The notes under the pieces are model-generated. The model was not told the origin of the DNA. It searched no databases and worked only from the letters and a program-made list of their open reading frames with translations. A DNA stretch of 64,000 nucleotides from Rotaria macrura (lineage: Eukaryota > Rotifera > Eurotatoria > Philodinida > Philodinidae), in assembly GCA_900239685.1 (NCBI GenBank), contig OENT01000176.1:108293-172292 (forward strand), in the 5' to 3' direction. Below are positions 39,201-52,307 of this stretch, piece after piece. Both the position numbers and the translations under genes were made by a program. Positions within the stretch are counted from its first letter, which is position 1; each line of letters begins with the position of its first letter.

Positions 39201-41860
39201 ATGAACAATTTCAAAGTTCTCCATTTTTTCAAACAACACTAGCATTTTATTCGAATACAACTGCTTCTCATCTTAGTACATGTTTATTTGATAATATTAT
39301 TTGTGAAAGTTTGGTCCCACCTGTAAGTGTTGTAAAGTTTGATCTTTGTCTTGTTATTAATCATAGTCTTTTGAATAATATTCAAAATCAATATCAACAA
39401 CATCGAATGCATTGTAAATGGGAATATTCTAGTCGAATTTACGATGAGGATCAAATTAAAATCTTAACTGAACGAATGGTTTCATTTCTATCATGTCTTA
39501 TTGATGCTAAGAATATAGTTCAATTAAGTGTTTTAATACCAAGTGATTTTAAAATTTTTCGTCAATTAAATAATGGTCGTATGAACTTCAATCATTCAAC
39601 AATACCATCAACTATTGCCGCCAATTTTGAAATACATGTTCTTAATAATCCAGATAAGATAGCCGTCATTTCTAATGATTCATATTTTACCTATGAATAT
39701 ATCAATAACAAAGCTATTCAATTAGCTACATATCTTATTCAATTATGTGGCATTCGTCAAGGTGATATGATTGCACAATGTATGAATCGAAGTATTGAAA
39801 TGGTTATTACAATCATAGCTATACTTAAAGCTCAAGCCGTTTATTGTCCACTAAACCCTTCTGATCCAGTACAAAGACAAATTGCGTTAGTTCATAATAT
39901 GAAAGCGCGTATCATTTTATGTGATGAATTTACATCATCAACGTTGGAAACGATTCATGAATGTACGAATACACATCATCGTCCAGTTGTAGTTGTCGAC
40001 ATAAGTAAAGTCTTAGTTTCAATGATTGAAATAAAACAATCTTTGCTAAAACAGCAATGCGCAACAGCCGATGATTTGGCCTACGTTGTTTATACATCTG
40101 GTTCGACTGGAAAACCAAAAGCAGTACCGATTTCAAACGAAAATTTTCTTGCATGTATTCATGGCATGCAATATGTTAACATGATTCAATCATCAGATAT
40201 CATTGTGCAGATCACTGAATGTACCTATGATGTTCATCTTATGGAATTACTTGGTTGTTTAACTACAGGAGCTACTTTAGTCATGTTAAAACAGCATGGA
40301 AACAAGGACATGACCTATCTTGCCAATATGATTCATAAATATCAAGTTACTTGGGCTATTCTTGTTCCAACATTAGCAATTTTACTTCATGAGCACGTGT
40401 CTAGTTCTGATGAATATAGTTACAAATTAAAATCATTGGCAACATGCATATCTGGTGGTAAGTTGTAAGTTTTTTATAATTTATTTTCCGTATTCATTTA
40501 ATTGTATGAATATTGGTTTTAAAAAAAGTGATTCATATACAATAAAAGATCGTATATTCGCCATGTTTTCGGCAGTCACTGACATTGTCCGTTCGTATCT
40601 ATGTGAAAGGAATGGAATCCTAGCGTTCATTCTACTGTGTATTAAACTTGGAGTAAATAAGTAGATTGATTAAATTCACCCACTTGCCTTTTTGCAATTG
40701 GTTTTTGAACACAAAACTTATTTCCTCTAGGCTTAACATGTTGATTTATCTTTACGAAAATTTCAGGTGAAGCTATGATATCGAGTACAATCAATAAATT
40801 ATTACCATACTTTTCGAACAATATTCAAATCTACAATGTGTATGGTCCTGCAGAAACTAGTATGGCTACAACTTATCATTTATTGAAATCGGAAGATCTT
40901 CAAGCTGAATTTGTTCCTATTGGACGTCCATTGCCGAACTACTCTTGTCATATTTTTGGCGAAGATCTGTGTCCTTTACCTGTAGGCTCCATTGGAGAGT
41001 TATTTATTGGTGGACCAGGTGTATTCAAAGGTTATTATAGTACTGGCAATCCAAATAGTGACGACGAAAATGATCAGATAAATAAATCAAATGATCACGT
41101 TCTCGTTGATATTCCTACTGTACATGATCCATTCATTGGCGATAAATATAAGAAGTACTATCGAACCGGAGATTTATGTTATTTAAATAAGAGTGGAGAA
41201 ATAATCTTCATTGGTCGTATTGATCGCCAGGTTAAAATACGTGGACAACGTTTAGAACTCGGCGAAGTTGAAGCGTGTATTCGAACGGCTCCTTTGAGTA
41301 TCAATATCCGACGTTGTCTTGTTGTTAAATGCATTGATGAGCTGTCAAATGAAGAATACTTGGGTGCTTATATTCAACTCACATCCAATACAACATCAGA
41401 TAAACAAGCAATCATTCAAATAAATCTAACCAAGCATTGTATGCAATACTTACCTAGTTACATGGTACCATCGTCGTGGCTTTTTATAGAAAAATTTCCG
41501 TTAAATTCTAATAATAAAATCGATCAAAAGTATTTGCCTCATCTACCATCGAGAAAAGTGAAAAATCAAAGAATCAATGAAATTCAAACTTCGAAAAATT
41601 CAAATTCTTACAGAACTATTCTTGCTGAAATCTATAGTAGAGTTTTCAATATTGACATGAATGAAGAACAATACGACATGAGTTTTATCGAATTAGGTGG
41701 AACTTCTCTAACTGCAATGACTATCGTTCAACTTATTCGACAACATCTATACAAAGATATGGACCTTTGTCTTCTATTTAAGAATCCGAGTATTCATGCA
41801 CTGGTAATTATTCTTCAATCGTCTCAACTAGCCTTAACAGCTAATCAAAATTGCTCTTAG
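33248..41860 (+). CDS. Nonribosomal peptide synthetase, domains A-T-C-A-T, 5 exons
   Basis: Exons 33248-33743, 35721-36010, 36096-37078, 37783-40457, 40767-41860; 5,538 nt, 1,845 residues, all phases consistent. Start could be the second Met at 33284. Module 1: adenylation domain with FTSGSTGRPKG (core A3), FDISLNE (A4), NVYGPTE (A5), YRTGDL (A7), NGKIDRKQLP (A10 Lys), then a carrier domain with FFSIGGNSLL whose Ser takes the phosphopantetheine arm. Module 2: condensation domain with SAAQQR and the active-site motif HHAAIDG, GMFVNLLP, then adenylation with YTSGSTGKPKA, YDVHLME, NVYGPAE, YRTGDL, NNKIDQKYLP, and a carrier with FIELGGTSLT. No thioesterase or reductase follows, so release is by an unknown route. 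Predicted to join two amino or related acids. Pocket residues readable: D-I-N for A1 and D-V-M for A2 at code positions 235, 236 and 239; substrates not predictable. NRPSs are bacterial and fungal in the main; presence with spliceosomal introns implies old transfer. Intron 1 carries a hAT-like element. Confidence 0.95.
34545..35616. mobile_element. hAT-like non-autonomous element in NRPS intron 1
   Basis: 1,072 bp. Ends CAGAACTCCGAATGGGATGG and its near-complement ending CCATTCGGAGCTCTG; flanks CTCGGCGT (34537-34544) and CTCGGCAT (35617-35624) form an 8-bp duplication with one mismatch. Both ends are packed with GGGATGGG/CCCATCCC words. Same family as 8751-9621. No coding capacity. Confidence 0.88.
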
Positions 41861-43169
41861 TTATTTTAAAAATTATATATATTCAAAAGTCTACAAACAG
41901 AAGAACAGACTTGTCTGTGTAAATTCTAGAATTTCTTTTATTCATTATGATTTTGTATTTTAATGTTGTTCTTATTTATTTAATGAAACATCACAATAAC
42001 ATCTTTAGAATACGTTCGATTTGATAATAAATAAGATAGATCAAATATCTTGAATCTTTCGTCATATTTTTAATCATAACGAACAGATAGTTGTGATAAA
42101 TAGGATAAATGTGAAGCAAAGAGATAAACAACGAAATACGGTCAATTAATCTTTTTTTGGGACAGATACTAATGAAATTCTTTGCGAGATGCAACATCAT
42201 CAGTCTTCTATTACATCCAAATTTTAAAACAACGAAAACAATTTTCAAAAGTTCACAATTCATCAGATCAAAACTCACAAGACTAGTAATGTTTTCAATT
42301 CACATTACAATTTTCCAAATGTAAAAAATGCAAGTAGTCTTGTAGTACTTTCCTCAGCTCTTCGTACATGTACAATCCACTACTACACCTACGAGAAGAG
42401 TTGTGACCCGAATCGCATAACTACTCAGACGATGTAAGATAATTTTTCAGATTTGTAGTACCTGGAGATTAGCACAATCTACACATATCTCAGATGAATA
42501 GATGCTAGCGTTTTTGTATATGTAACGAAACAGACAGAGTCTACAATGCATTCAATACTATTGCCTAATAACTTCAACAAACCGGAATCGAGTCAGATGA
42601 CAAATGCGATCGATCGAACTGAAAAAAAATTGTGAGAAAAAAATATTCATTGCTCACTATTTTTAGAAACGCAGTCGTATTTCATTTTATTGATTTATTG
42701 TTTCACTATTTACGAAACTTATGTGCATATGTGCATCAGCAGTTCTATGAATAAGACATGAATTAGATTATATCACATGACATTCAATTTAATTGACATC
42801 TCTTGACGGAAACATAATAGGATGGCATTGATGCGTACACGCCATTGGCCAAATATGTGTTTGATATTGTTTATTCGATATGTGTTACTTGTTTCTTAAA
42901 CTTTAATGTCAACGTTACCTAGTATGATATGAGTTGATTGTAAATGTTAATACCACTCATTTATTGAAAGATTGAAATCAAAAGAGAATGTCTAAAAGCG
43001 TTTGTTTTTATTGTTTACCGACATGATTACAATTCATAAAATATTAGTTAAATATTTCGAAAAAAGAACAAAATATTTTGATTTTCAAGATTAATAAAAA
43101 GAAATGTTCTTGTTTATTTATTTGAGATAAGCATTGTAGAGTAAATCTTCTTTTGTTTTTTCTTGAAAA
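41861..43169. other. Intergenic between NRPS and PSMB7 3' ends
   Basis: AT-rich, holds the 3' flanks of two convergent genes. No coding segment or delimited element seen. A TAATAAAAAG-containing A/T-rich stretch near 43090 could serve as poly-A signal context on either strand. Confidence 0.5.
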
Positions 43170-44268
43170 TTAAACAACATCCATCGATTCATGTGTTCGT
43201 TTTGTTGGTTTTACTTGTTCATTCACAATATCGAATTCAACATTTTTAATATCCGTGGATAAAACTTTGGTTGTTCCTTTCGCTATTGTATAATCAGCTA
43301 GTCTATAAGAAAAAATTAATAAATAATTATATAATGATTTTATTGATGAGATGAAAATAAAATTAGAAAAATAAATCAATACTAACTTATCCGTTCGAGT
43401 AGCGACGATTTCATATGGTAAAAATTTGTCCAATTTTTCGTTCGTTAAAATAAACATATTAATTTTACTGCCCGAGTATAAATCGGTTGTGATTGAAGCA
43501 TACAGAGCATCACGGACTAATTGCTTAGCTTCATCTTCCTTCAAAGTAAAAGTAAACATTATCATCCAGAGAAAATTCATTAAACTAACAGTCATATTTT
43601 CTTTGAAACCATCTTCCATGATAGATAATGATGTATTTCCACCAGAACCTATATGTAGAAAAAAACCAACAGTTTTCAATACGAAGAAAAGAAATTCCTT
43701 GTTGACCTATTGCAACGAAAGGTACATAAAAAATGCTACCATGAGGTTGAACTTGAGCTACATGCGAGCCAGTAACATCAACACCAACAATAATTATGTA
43801 AGCTCCAATATAACCTCGATATCTAAATCCAGTATTTTTGTTGATTGATTCAAAAAGAATTTCATCACTTCAGACGATACAATTAGATTTCAAAAATTTC
43901 CTTCTATGAAACTACTACGAGAGAAAATCCCATTAGATATAATATGCACGAATCTTATATTTCGATTTGAAATTATACGGTACTTAAATTTATAGTCGCG
44001 CAATTTGAGAGTCAGCTCAAATCTTGTGATTGCTGTGGTGCTTTGATTTCAATCAAATGGAATAATCAAAGAAAATGTACAAACATCGGTTTGTCATTCT
44101 TTATCGATTCTTTTTTTTTCAGATAATAAAATGGATACTAAAATAGTTTACGAATAGTTTTGATAAACAGATGCAATTCAGGCTTTTGCATCATGCCTTG
44201 TTATCACGAATAGATGTATCTAATTATCGCTCACTTTCATAAACACTATAGCACTAATAATTTAGTAA

Positions 44269-44304
<36 letters not shown>

Positions 44305-45306
44305 GATCATTTCATGCACTTAGTAACATTCAGATACTACCCATGATGAAGTATCACCTGCAACATCGTGCTTCGAAATGGAATTTAAGTGCGCTAAACG
44401 ACAGTTTTCTGTCGTGTCCAATGTTGTTAAGTGAACACCTCAGGAAGACACACGACAACAGAAATATATATTATCAGAGATTCGAATGCGAACTGACTGT
44501 ATAAAAAAAAAGGCGTCGTATAGAAAAGAAAGTTAAGAGAGTGACTCAGTACAATCGGAAATTTCGGCTACGCCGGCTGTCTTATTCGTTTTTTTTCCTT
44601 CGAATTCTTTGTTCTCTTCCTCTCCGCAGCCTCTCTTACATGGAATTCAACTAATTTTATTTAAAACTTTCCAAATGGCCCCCATTGAGCAATGTGTTTT
44701 GTGTCTATCAATTTTAGCACCATCGAAATCTATCTTGTTAGTCAGTCAGTGAAGAAATTCTTGATAAATCGAAAGTTTCTTTAAAAAAAGACGCTAATTA
44801 ACCTTAAAAGATGCTGTTGAAGCATTCTGACAGCTGTAGCAACTCGAACTTGTCGATCGTGGTTTAATTTCAATAATTCAAGTTCAGATTCAAGTAAACG
44901 TGTTTGAAACTCGCAATCAGCTGATGTTCCAGCACCAAGTGCATAAATGTTATCTGATAAACGATGAATTTTCAATACATTGTCATGAGATATAGTATTG
45001 CCTTGCGTAGATCGACTATCAGCAGCGATGATGACACCATCCTTTATTTGTAAGGATAGTAAGAATCATAATAGTTAAAATTTATTCACTCCTGAATTTA
45101 TTAAATAGACTATACTTTATATTTCATTGCTGCAATAGTCGTACCAGTCTTTCGTACTTTGCCTGGCAATACACCATTACTAACTAGGAGTTCATTTCTA
45201 AAACAAAAAACGATGTCTCATTATGAAATCCTGTACTTCAATCTTACCGTCGGCAATTATCGAAAACGAATCCACCTGATGCTTGTTCAAACGAGAAACC
45301 AGACAT
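43170..45306 (-). CDS. PSMB7: 20S proteasome subunit beta type-7 (beta2, trypsin-like), 6 exons
   Basis: Exons 45306-45248, 45197-45116, 45041-44803, 43822-43707, 43648-43387, 43302-43170; 891 nt including the stop, 296 residues, every phase consistent. Seen: propeptide GGFVFDNCRR, autocleavage site RKTG|TTIA giving catalytic Thr1 (Thr40 of the precursor), the DGVIIAADSRST strand with the Asp typical of active beta subunits, GAGTSADCE, a Lys/Arg/Asp framework as in human PSMB7, GSGG, and the long C-terminal arm (KGTTKVLSTDI) that wraps around beta3. It performs cleavage after basic residues in the 20S core, in cytosol and nucleus. Human PSMB7 is 277 residues, so length is close. A 980-bp intron contains a (TA)n tract. 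Head-to-head with TSR1. Confidence 0.96.
44269..44304. repeat. (TA)n microsatellite in PSMB7 intron
   Basis: About 36 bp of alternating T and A with one G interruption, within the intron between exons 3 and 4. Confidence 0.95.
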
Positions 45307-45723
45307 TTACGCCTTTTCTTTTTTCTACTTATTGAAAATTTGATGAAAAACTGTGAAGTGATGTGGAATTTTTTTCGTTTCATTTCACATCAGTATAGAA
45401 ACAGAACATGCAGGAATATGATTCACGTGTCATATGACGACCTCTATATTTTTAATTTCTAAAAATCTTATCTTGATTAGTTTAGATAAAACTTTTCAAC
45501 ATTGATTTCTTTGTTTTTAAATGATTTTATCTGTTTCTAACATCGTCGGATTGAAATTTCAACAGCCATTGTTTAACCAATCACTGTCGAAAAACGATTT
45601 GCGATTCCGAAGAAAAATTCAACTCGGGAGCACAAAATTTATACTTGAATATATACATTTATAGTTTGGAATGTATATCATTTGACAATTTCATTTTTAT
45701 TAGATAAAAGAATAAGAAATACA
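45307..45723. promoter_or_regulatory. Bidirectional promoter region, PSMB7/TSR1
   Basis: 417 bp separate the two divergent start codons, so both promoters and 5' leaders lie here. No repeat inserted. No named element can be supported from sequence alone. Confidence 0.6.
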
Positions 45724-48700
45724 ATGGGACCTACTAATGATACGGACAATGCTACTCATCGTCCAGGTGCCCTTAAACAACAGAATAAACGATTTAAAAC
45801 TGGCCGTCATCGATCTCAACATGAAATAAAACGAAGCAATAAAGGTCTCTTTTATTTCGATTCAGTTTCAAATGATAACAAGGAAAAGAAATGATTTTTT
45901 TTAAAGGTCGAGTTGCAGAAAAAAAACATGCACGTAGTTTAAAACGATTGAATGTAACAAGTAAACAAGATCGATTAAATACAGCTATTCAAATTCGAAA
46001 ACAAAAACTTGAAGCAAACCGACAAGTTAGACAGACAATTGGTGCAATTGATGGTGTTCCACAAATTATTGTAATTATTCTGAAACAGTTAGAATCATTT
46101 TTCTATTCTCTGACCGAAAGATTACGAGTAGATTTGCACAAAATCTAAGATTTCCAATCTAAACAAAAGTTTTCTCTATCAATGTTGAGTACTTGCACTA
46201 GTATTCTTTTTTCTTATTGTCTCAGTCAAGCTCAAGACTCAGAAAATTCTTGAGAAATGTAGAAATTCTTTAAATCTCGAATGACTTGCATTTGTCATAT
46301 TTTCAATCATACACTATCAAACGAAGTTTATTTGTCAAGAAAACTACTAGATAAAACATCAATCAAACAATAGAATAAAATCAAGAGCAGATAAAATCGA
46401 TTTATTTCATATGGATGAAAAACATCTTCCATTGATGATGACAATTAGTTTCCTATCACTCGAAATAGTAATCGATAACTCGTTAGTAAGCTGTAATCGA
46501 TCGTAATGGAACACTACACTCGTATTGATAGTGTTGGTCTAATATGTTCCATTTGTACGTTACCAGTAAAATTAATTCATAGAATATTAGTACGTTGAGA
46601 AATAATGCTTAGGAAATTTATTTAAAATAATTTGAATTTTATTCAACATGGACTTTTCGAAGAGTGAAGGAAATGTTCGCAGAATCGACTCATATCACAT
46701 CTAAGCTTATTGCTCGTTAGGTATTTGCTTCATCCAATTAGGCTATTTTAAGTATTACTTAGATAGATTTCTCGCGAGTTATGCTTTGATTTACATGATA
46801 ATTGATTCAAATATCCGTCGTTCTTTCCTATGAACTTCAACTTTCATATTATACATATTTAATCATGGATTTTTCTCTTTGTGTATTACCCTTCATTCAT
46901 AGAACGATGATGAAATCATATATGAAAAACTTCTCTAGAATATCTTAATCATCTGAAAATATATTCTAGATGTTTCGATAAAACACATGTGAACGTAGTT
47001 ATCATTTGTTCTTTTGCAAAAACATAAAAAAATATAATTTCTTCAATTTCAAACAAAGACTATATTTATTTAGACAGTCATACCTTTATCATCTGATGTG
47101 AATGTATTTTCAATTGTTGAATTACTAACAAGTTCAATTGACGATAAGAAATCCTTTGATGAAGCAACTCAATGTGGTGCAAGAATTTATACGTATATTC
47201 GTCTTCATATTTAGTTTTTACACATAGGAAAAGAAAAAAAAAATAATAATAATACAATTTCATATTTCTATAGATGTTCAAAACTTCGTTCGAAATTTTG
47301 TTTTCTAACTCCAGCCGTAACAAATCTGGAAAATATTCTTGATGCTGCAAAGGTTATATGATGTTTTGTTGAATAATTTTTATTTGAATAAAAACTGATG
47401 TTTAGGTATCTGATACAATTATTTATGTATTATCATCATCTACTGGTATATCAATCGAAGGAGATTATTTGCTCGACGTAATAAATGTTCATTGTCTCCC
47501 TGGAAGTGTTATTTATTCAGTAATCGAATCAAATGACGATGCTATGTCAACTATATCATCGTCAACAACACGAAATTCAACACTGAAAAATTTAGAGAAA
47601 TTTCTTGAAAAGAAATTTGCTGATGTTAAATTAATACCATTAAATAATCAACTTGATGGTCAACGTCTTCTATCGAAATTAACGCAACAAAAATTGATTA
47701 AAGTAGCTAAAAAATTTTCAAGACCATATCTTTTTGCCCAAGCCTTTTCTTATTTAAATCCAACGGTATGTATTCAATTATATTTTGTTTCTACTGAATT
47801 CCATATCATATGTTACAGTCATCAATAAGTACATTAAAATTAAGTGGATATTTACGTGGCATCGATCTATCACCAAATGATCTTGTTTACATTCCTAATG
47901 TGGGAACATTTCAGCTAGAAAAAATTGAACAACATCGATTTCAACGAGATGTAGGATAATATTGAAGATATTGTTTTAATAGTGATTATGTAAATATTTA
48001 GTCCGATGGTACAATAAAACCGAGTGTTGATAAAACATTTCTAGCTGATCCGAACCTTCAGCGATCATTAGTATTCGAAGCTGAACAAGATCCAACAAAT
48101 TTTGATCAAGAACAAACATGGCCAACTACACAGGAGATTCAACAAGCCGAACATCAAATAAAGAAACGTGTTCCAAAAGGAACGTCGGAGTATCAAGCTG
48201 CATGGATTGTTTCGGATGATGAAGAGGAAGAAGATAATAATTCGGTCTCTGAAGAAAATCTATTTTCTTGTTTGACGTTTTGATTTTATAGAATGCCGAT
48301 GATAATGAAGAAGATATGATAGCTGATTATGCCGATGATTTAGACTCAATTAAACTTGATAAAGAAGAAGATGAGGAGGAGGAAGAGGAAGAAGAAATGG
48401 ACGAACTTATTATTAATCCTAATAATTATGATGAAAAATGTGATTTAGAAGAAGATAAACAAACGTTTGTTGTCGTAGTATAACTTTGATCTTCATTATT
48501 AAGAATAAAAATATTTTAGTTTGACAAAATTAAAAGAAGCTAAACTAGATGAACAATTTCCAGATGAAGTTGATACACCCATGGATGTACCTGCACGTGT
48601 TCGATTTCAAAAGTATTTTATTTTCATTTAAAAACGACATGAAATTTATTATTGTATATTCTTATTTGCTTCTGTCAAGATACCGTGGTGTGAAAAGTTT

Positions 48701-50630
48701 TCGAACAACGAAATGGGACGTAAAAGAAAATTTACCAACTGACTATGGACGAATTTTTCAATTTCCAAATTTTCGTGCAATGATTAAACAACTTCAATGT
48801 GAACAAGAAAATAGTCAACAAAAACAAGATCATGCTCAGGTTAGAAATTTTTCTTCGATTTTATCTTTGCTTTTAATAGAGAAATTCAATTGTGCCCTTG
48901 TCGAGCATTTAGAGATCGTTTCACACGAAGAAGGATTATCCTTCACTTCCATTTAAACAATAGACAATTATTAGGTATCGAATCTCGTATCAGAATCAAA
49001 TCGAAATATCTATTTGAATCTGATAAATAATAATCGTAGACCGAACCACAAACAAAGCGTGAGAGACATCATCAAAAGACACATCAATTTTTTTACAGTG
49101 ATACATAGTCGACTTTCATACGGAAACAGATTCTGTTGGAAAAAAATGAACAACAAACTTCTACAATATGATTGTAACTACTCTAATATAAAACAAGAAC
49201 CTGATGGAATATTTTTTAGAGAGAATTACCATGAAACAGGATAAAGGGGTTCATGTGAGCAACTCTGCTCTTAACAATATTTAACAGCTGACTTCAAAAT
49301 CAATACAAATTAAAATATACTTCAATAAGAAAAAGTAGAATGTTCTTCATCATATAGCAAGAGAGAAGATAGTTCTGCACTTAACTGGATAGATAAGATA
49401 CAAGTATGTTTTTCGAGTACATATTTGACTGAAAGGTAAGTTGGACCCTTGAACGTATCGATATAATTGCAATAACAATACAGGTAACTTTCATGAATTC
49501 AACTTGTTTCCAAATAGATCTGTTGATTAGATTTTTCTTCAATGCAATTATTATTATATCTATTTCAGGTGTTTAGTTATGTCACTCTCTACGTGAAAGA
49601 TGTGCCCGTTACTCGATTCGGTAACATAATGCCCTTTTTTCATCACTTTTAGACAAGCGAATATATTCCTTGTCTTTCTCTTCTAAATAGAACCTGGTCA
49701 TCATTTATTTGTAACGGGTCTTCTACCACACGAGCAATGTCTTTCAGTGTTAAATATAGTCTTAAATCGTACAAATGATAGTGAAATCATACTCAAATCA
49801 AAAGAACGTCTTATATTTCATGTTGGTTATCGTCGTTTTGCGAGTGCACCAATCTATTCTCAACATAGTAATGGTGATAAACATAAAGTTAGTTATTTTG
49901 AAAGAACTAGAGTAAGAAAAGGATTTCATTTTATTTCTTTTGCTTTTGTAAAAACAGTTCGAACGCTTTTTTCGACCACGTCAAACATTAGTAGCAACAT
50001 GTTTTGGTCCAATAACCTATCCACCAACATCGGTTTTGGCATTTAAAGAATTTCCTGATGGTAATCAATATCGTTCTTAGATAAAGAAGCTCAATTTTAA
50101 TTAAGTTCACATTTTCTTTTCTTCAATACAGGCCGACAAGAATTAGTAGCCACTGGTTCTCTTCTATCAGTGAATCCAGATCGTCTAGTATTAAAAAGAA
50201 TTGTTTTAAGTGGACATCCGTTCAAAATTCATAAACGATCAGCTGTTATTCGATACATGTTTTTCAATCCGGGTATGTGATAAATGTCGTTCTTATTGAA
50301 TTCTCATCTATTTATTCAATTCAACTAGATGATATTAATTGGTTTAAACCGATTGAACTACGTACACGATGGGGCCGACGAGGACATATAAAAGAATCAC
50401 TTGGTTAGTTTTGTTTTGCTGTATAATTCTTTCAATAGCAATTGATGCTTGACTTTAAAGGTACACATGGTCATATGAAATGTCAATTTGATGGAATTCT
50501 TAAATCACAAGACACAGTATTTATGAATCTCTACAAACGTATCTATCCTAAATGGACGTATGAACCATTATCTATTCAACGACGACAACAAGAACAAATA
50601 CAGCAACATCATGAAGAAGATATGCAATGA
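45724..50630 (+). CDS. TSR1: Pre-rRNA-processing protein TSR1, 16 exons
   Basis: Ribosome-maturation GTPase-like factor that acts on pre-40S particles in nucleus and cytoplasm. Exons: 45724-45844, 45907-46070, 47074-47192, 47274-47352, 47406-47765, 47819-47950, 48002-48244, 48292-48464, 48520-48612, 48680-48839, 49569-49620, 49691-49887, 49958-50060, 50132-50272, 50329-50403, 50461-50630; all junctions keep phase. Landmarks: N-terminal [20 protein letters not shown], a degenerate G domain ([14 protein letters not shown]) without a P-loop as in TSR1, [14 protein letters not shown], an acidic Glu/Asp tract (exons 7-8), FPDEVDTP and [34 protein letters not shown], and the C-terminal [20 protein letters not shown] block shared with BMS1. 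Two longer introns (about 1.0 and 0.73 kb) have no delimited repeat. Ends with a Gln/His-rich tail. Complete and apparently functional. Confidence 0.96.
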
Positions 50631-51312
50631 CCCGATTTTGTTTTGAATCGTTTAATGTTTTTCTTCGGAAATAAATATAAAACCAAAAACTAACACAAAG
50701 AATTCGATAATAAGACATTCTTTTGAAAAATACATTGTTACTTTTGAAAATACATCTTTTCTCTTCATATATAAATAGCGGCTAAAGGTATCTAGTGAAA
50801 TCGGCCTCATTTGATTTCGATTTTTCTTCCACGCAGCATAGAAGAGGACTACCACTGAAAACTATACCTAATTCGTACTTTCGCTTTAAACTCAACGCTA
50901 TGGCCTCAGTACGCGGTCGACGTTGGAATTTTAATAGAGCAGGATGAGTGCCCTTGTTTCGCAAATTTTATGTTTGATATTTGATGTGGAGGAATAAATT
51001 ACATATCAGTAGATACAGTGCGAAAAACACTACAAGAATAGATTTAAACTATTAGGGAAAAAGCATGACAACAGGGTAAGCGGAGACAAGCTGATCACGT
51101 ATCAGCGAAGTTCTATAGAAAATTAACAATATTTCATCGTTTTCACTAAGAAAAGTTTGTTTTTCAAAAAAGTCAATATCATAATCGGAATCAGTACAAA
51201 AAACGGGTTCAAACAATATGCGTTTCAGGTAAATTTGTTTTGCAGTCAAAAGTAATCTGTACTCTCCCACAATACCTTTTGGGATAAAATTCGTCTGAGG
51301 GAGCGTACAGGT
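50631..51312. other. 3' flank of TSR1, no further gene
   Basis: A likely poly-A signal AATAAA lies at 50670-50675, 40 bp after the TSR1 stop. Beyond it AT-rich sequence with only chance open frames runs to the repeat copy at 51313. Confidence 0.5.
50670..50675 (+). terminator. Polyadenylation signal of TSR1
   Basis: Canonical AATAAA 40 bp downstream of the TSR1 stop codon, followed by A/T-rich sequence. Confidence 0.6.
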
Positions 51313-52307
51313 CAGAGACCGAAAACGAATCGAATCGAATCCGAAGTGTCTATTAGGTTTCATTTCCGAATCACAGCACTGAGTGTCATTTTCAAATATT
51401 TTTCGCGTTGTGTGTCGTGTCGTTACAACACTTTGGTGCAATACCACCATTGAGTGACAGTTCATCGCTGCTGGACAAATTATCACGCAAAGAAGTTCAA
51501 AGTTTGACTTCTCGAAAGTGAGCAACATTCTCTTTATTAACTCAGTCGGAAGTCACAGTGATTGGTATTTTTGTTTCCACTATAGTTCGTCTCAATTTCA
51601 TCGCAATTTTTTGTGCTTAGTTTTAATATTGTTAAGCTACCTACGCGTGTGACGGGAGTTTTTTATTGATAGAATCCATGTGTGAAAGCTGAGATTTTAT
51701 TGCTTATAAAATGCTGTATATGTACTAAAAAGTTCAGACCGATTCTGTGGAACCTAAATTCAAGAGAACAGCTCTCACATTGATTAGTATTTTCGAAAAC
51801 GTTGGAGAAAATCATTGGCATTCTACGAAATTGAAAGCAAAATGCAAAATCCTACAACATCTGTGTTAGTTGCAAATCATGTCAAAAAGTAGCCCATAGA
51901 TAAAAAATCCTTGGTGTTGGTACAAAAACGTTTGCAATAATCTGAAGATTTCAGCATTCTCAGAAAATTCAAGGAAATGCCGGTGCATGTGGATTAGAAG
52001 TGCAGTTCGAAAAATAGACAAGACAGTTCTTTCCCATGGTTAAAACTTTTAGATGCACCCATTCTCAATCACCTTTTTGTTATGAAATTAATTTTTTCTT
52101 GTCGAATCGGTTTTTGTATTGCGATTATTCTTTGTGAAAAGCACTTAGAAGCAAAAGAAAAGAATACCTTCCATCGCGACACATAAAGCTTATCATGGGT
52201 GCACAAACGCTCTACGAACAATCATGTAATCTTCTGTTATGTATGAATTGAATGGGGTCGAATCGAATCGGATCGAATTGAGATTTTTCTATTCGTTTCG
52301 GTCTCTG
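51313..52307 (-). mobile_element. 1-kb dispersed inverted-end repeat, copy B (hAT-like)
   Basis: Reverse-oriented relative of 27651-28660, about 90% identical by eye over the whole length. Ends CAGAGACCGAAAACGAAT and ATTCGTTTCGGTCTCTG are inverted repeats. Flanks share only CAGGT (ahead of the left end and just after the right end), not a clean 8-bp duplication. The open frame at its left side runs past the element into flanking DNA, further evidence against a conserved gene. Confidence 0.78.

Noticed and set aside
47078..47350. Antisense open frame of 90 codons
   Set aside because: It covers TSR1 exons 3-4 and their intron; the + strand reading is in phase with the TSR1 model.
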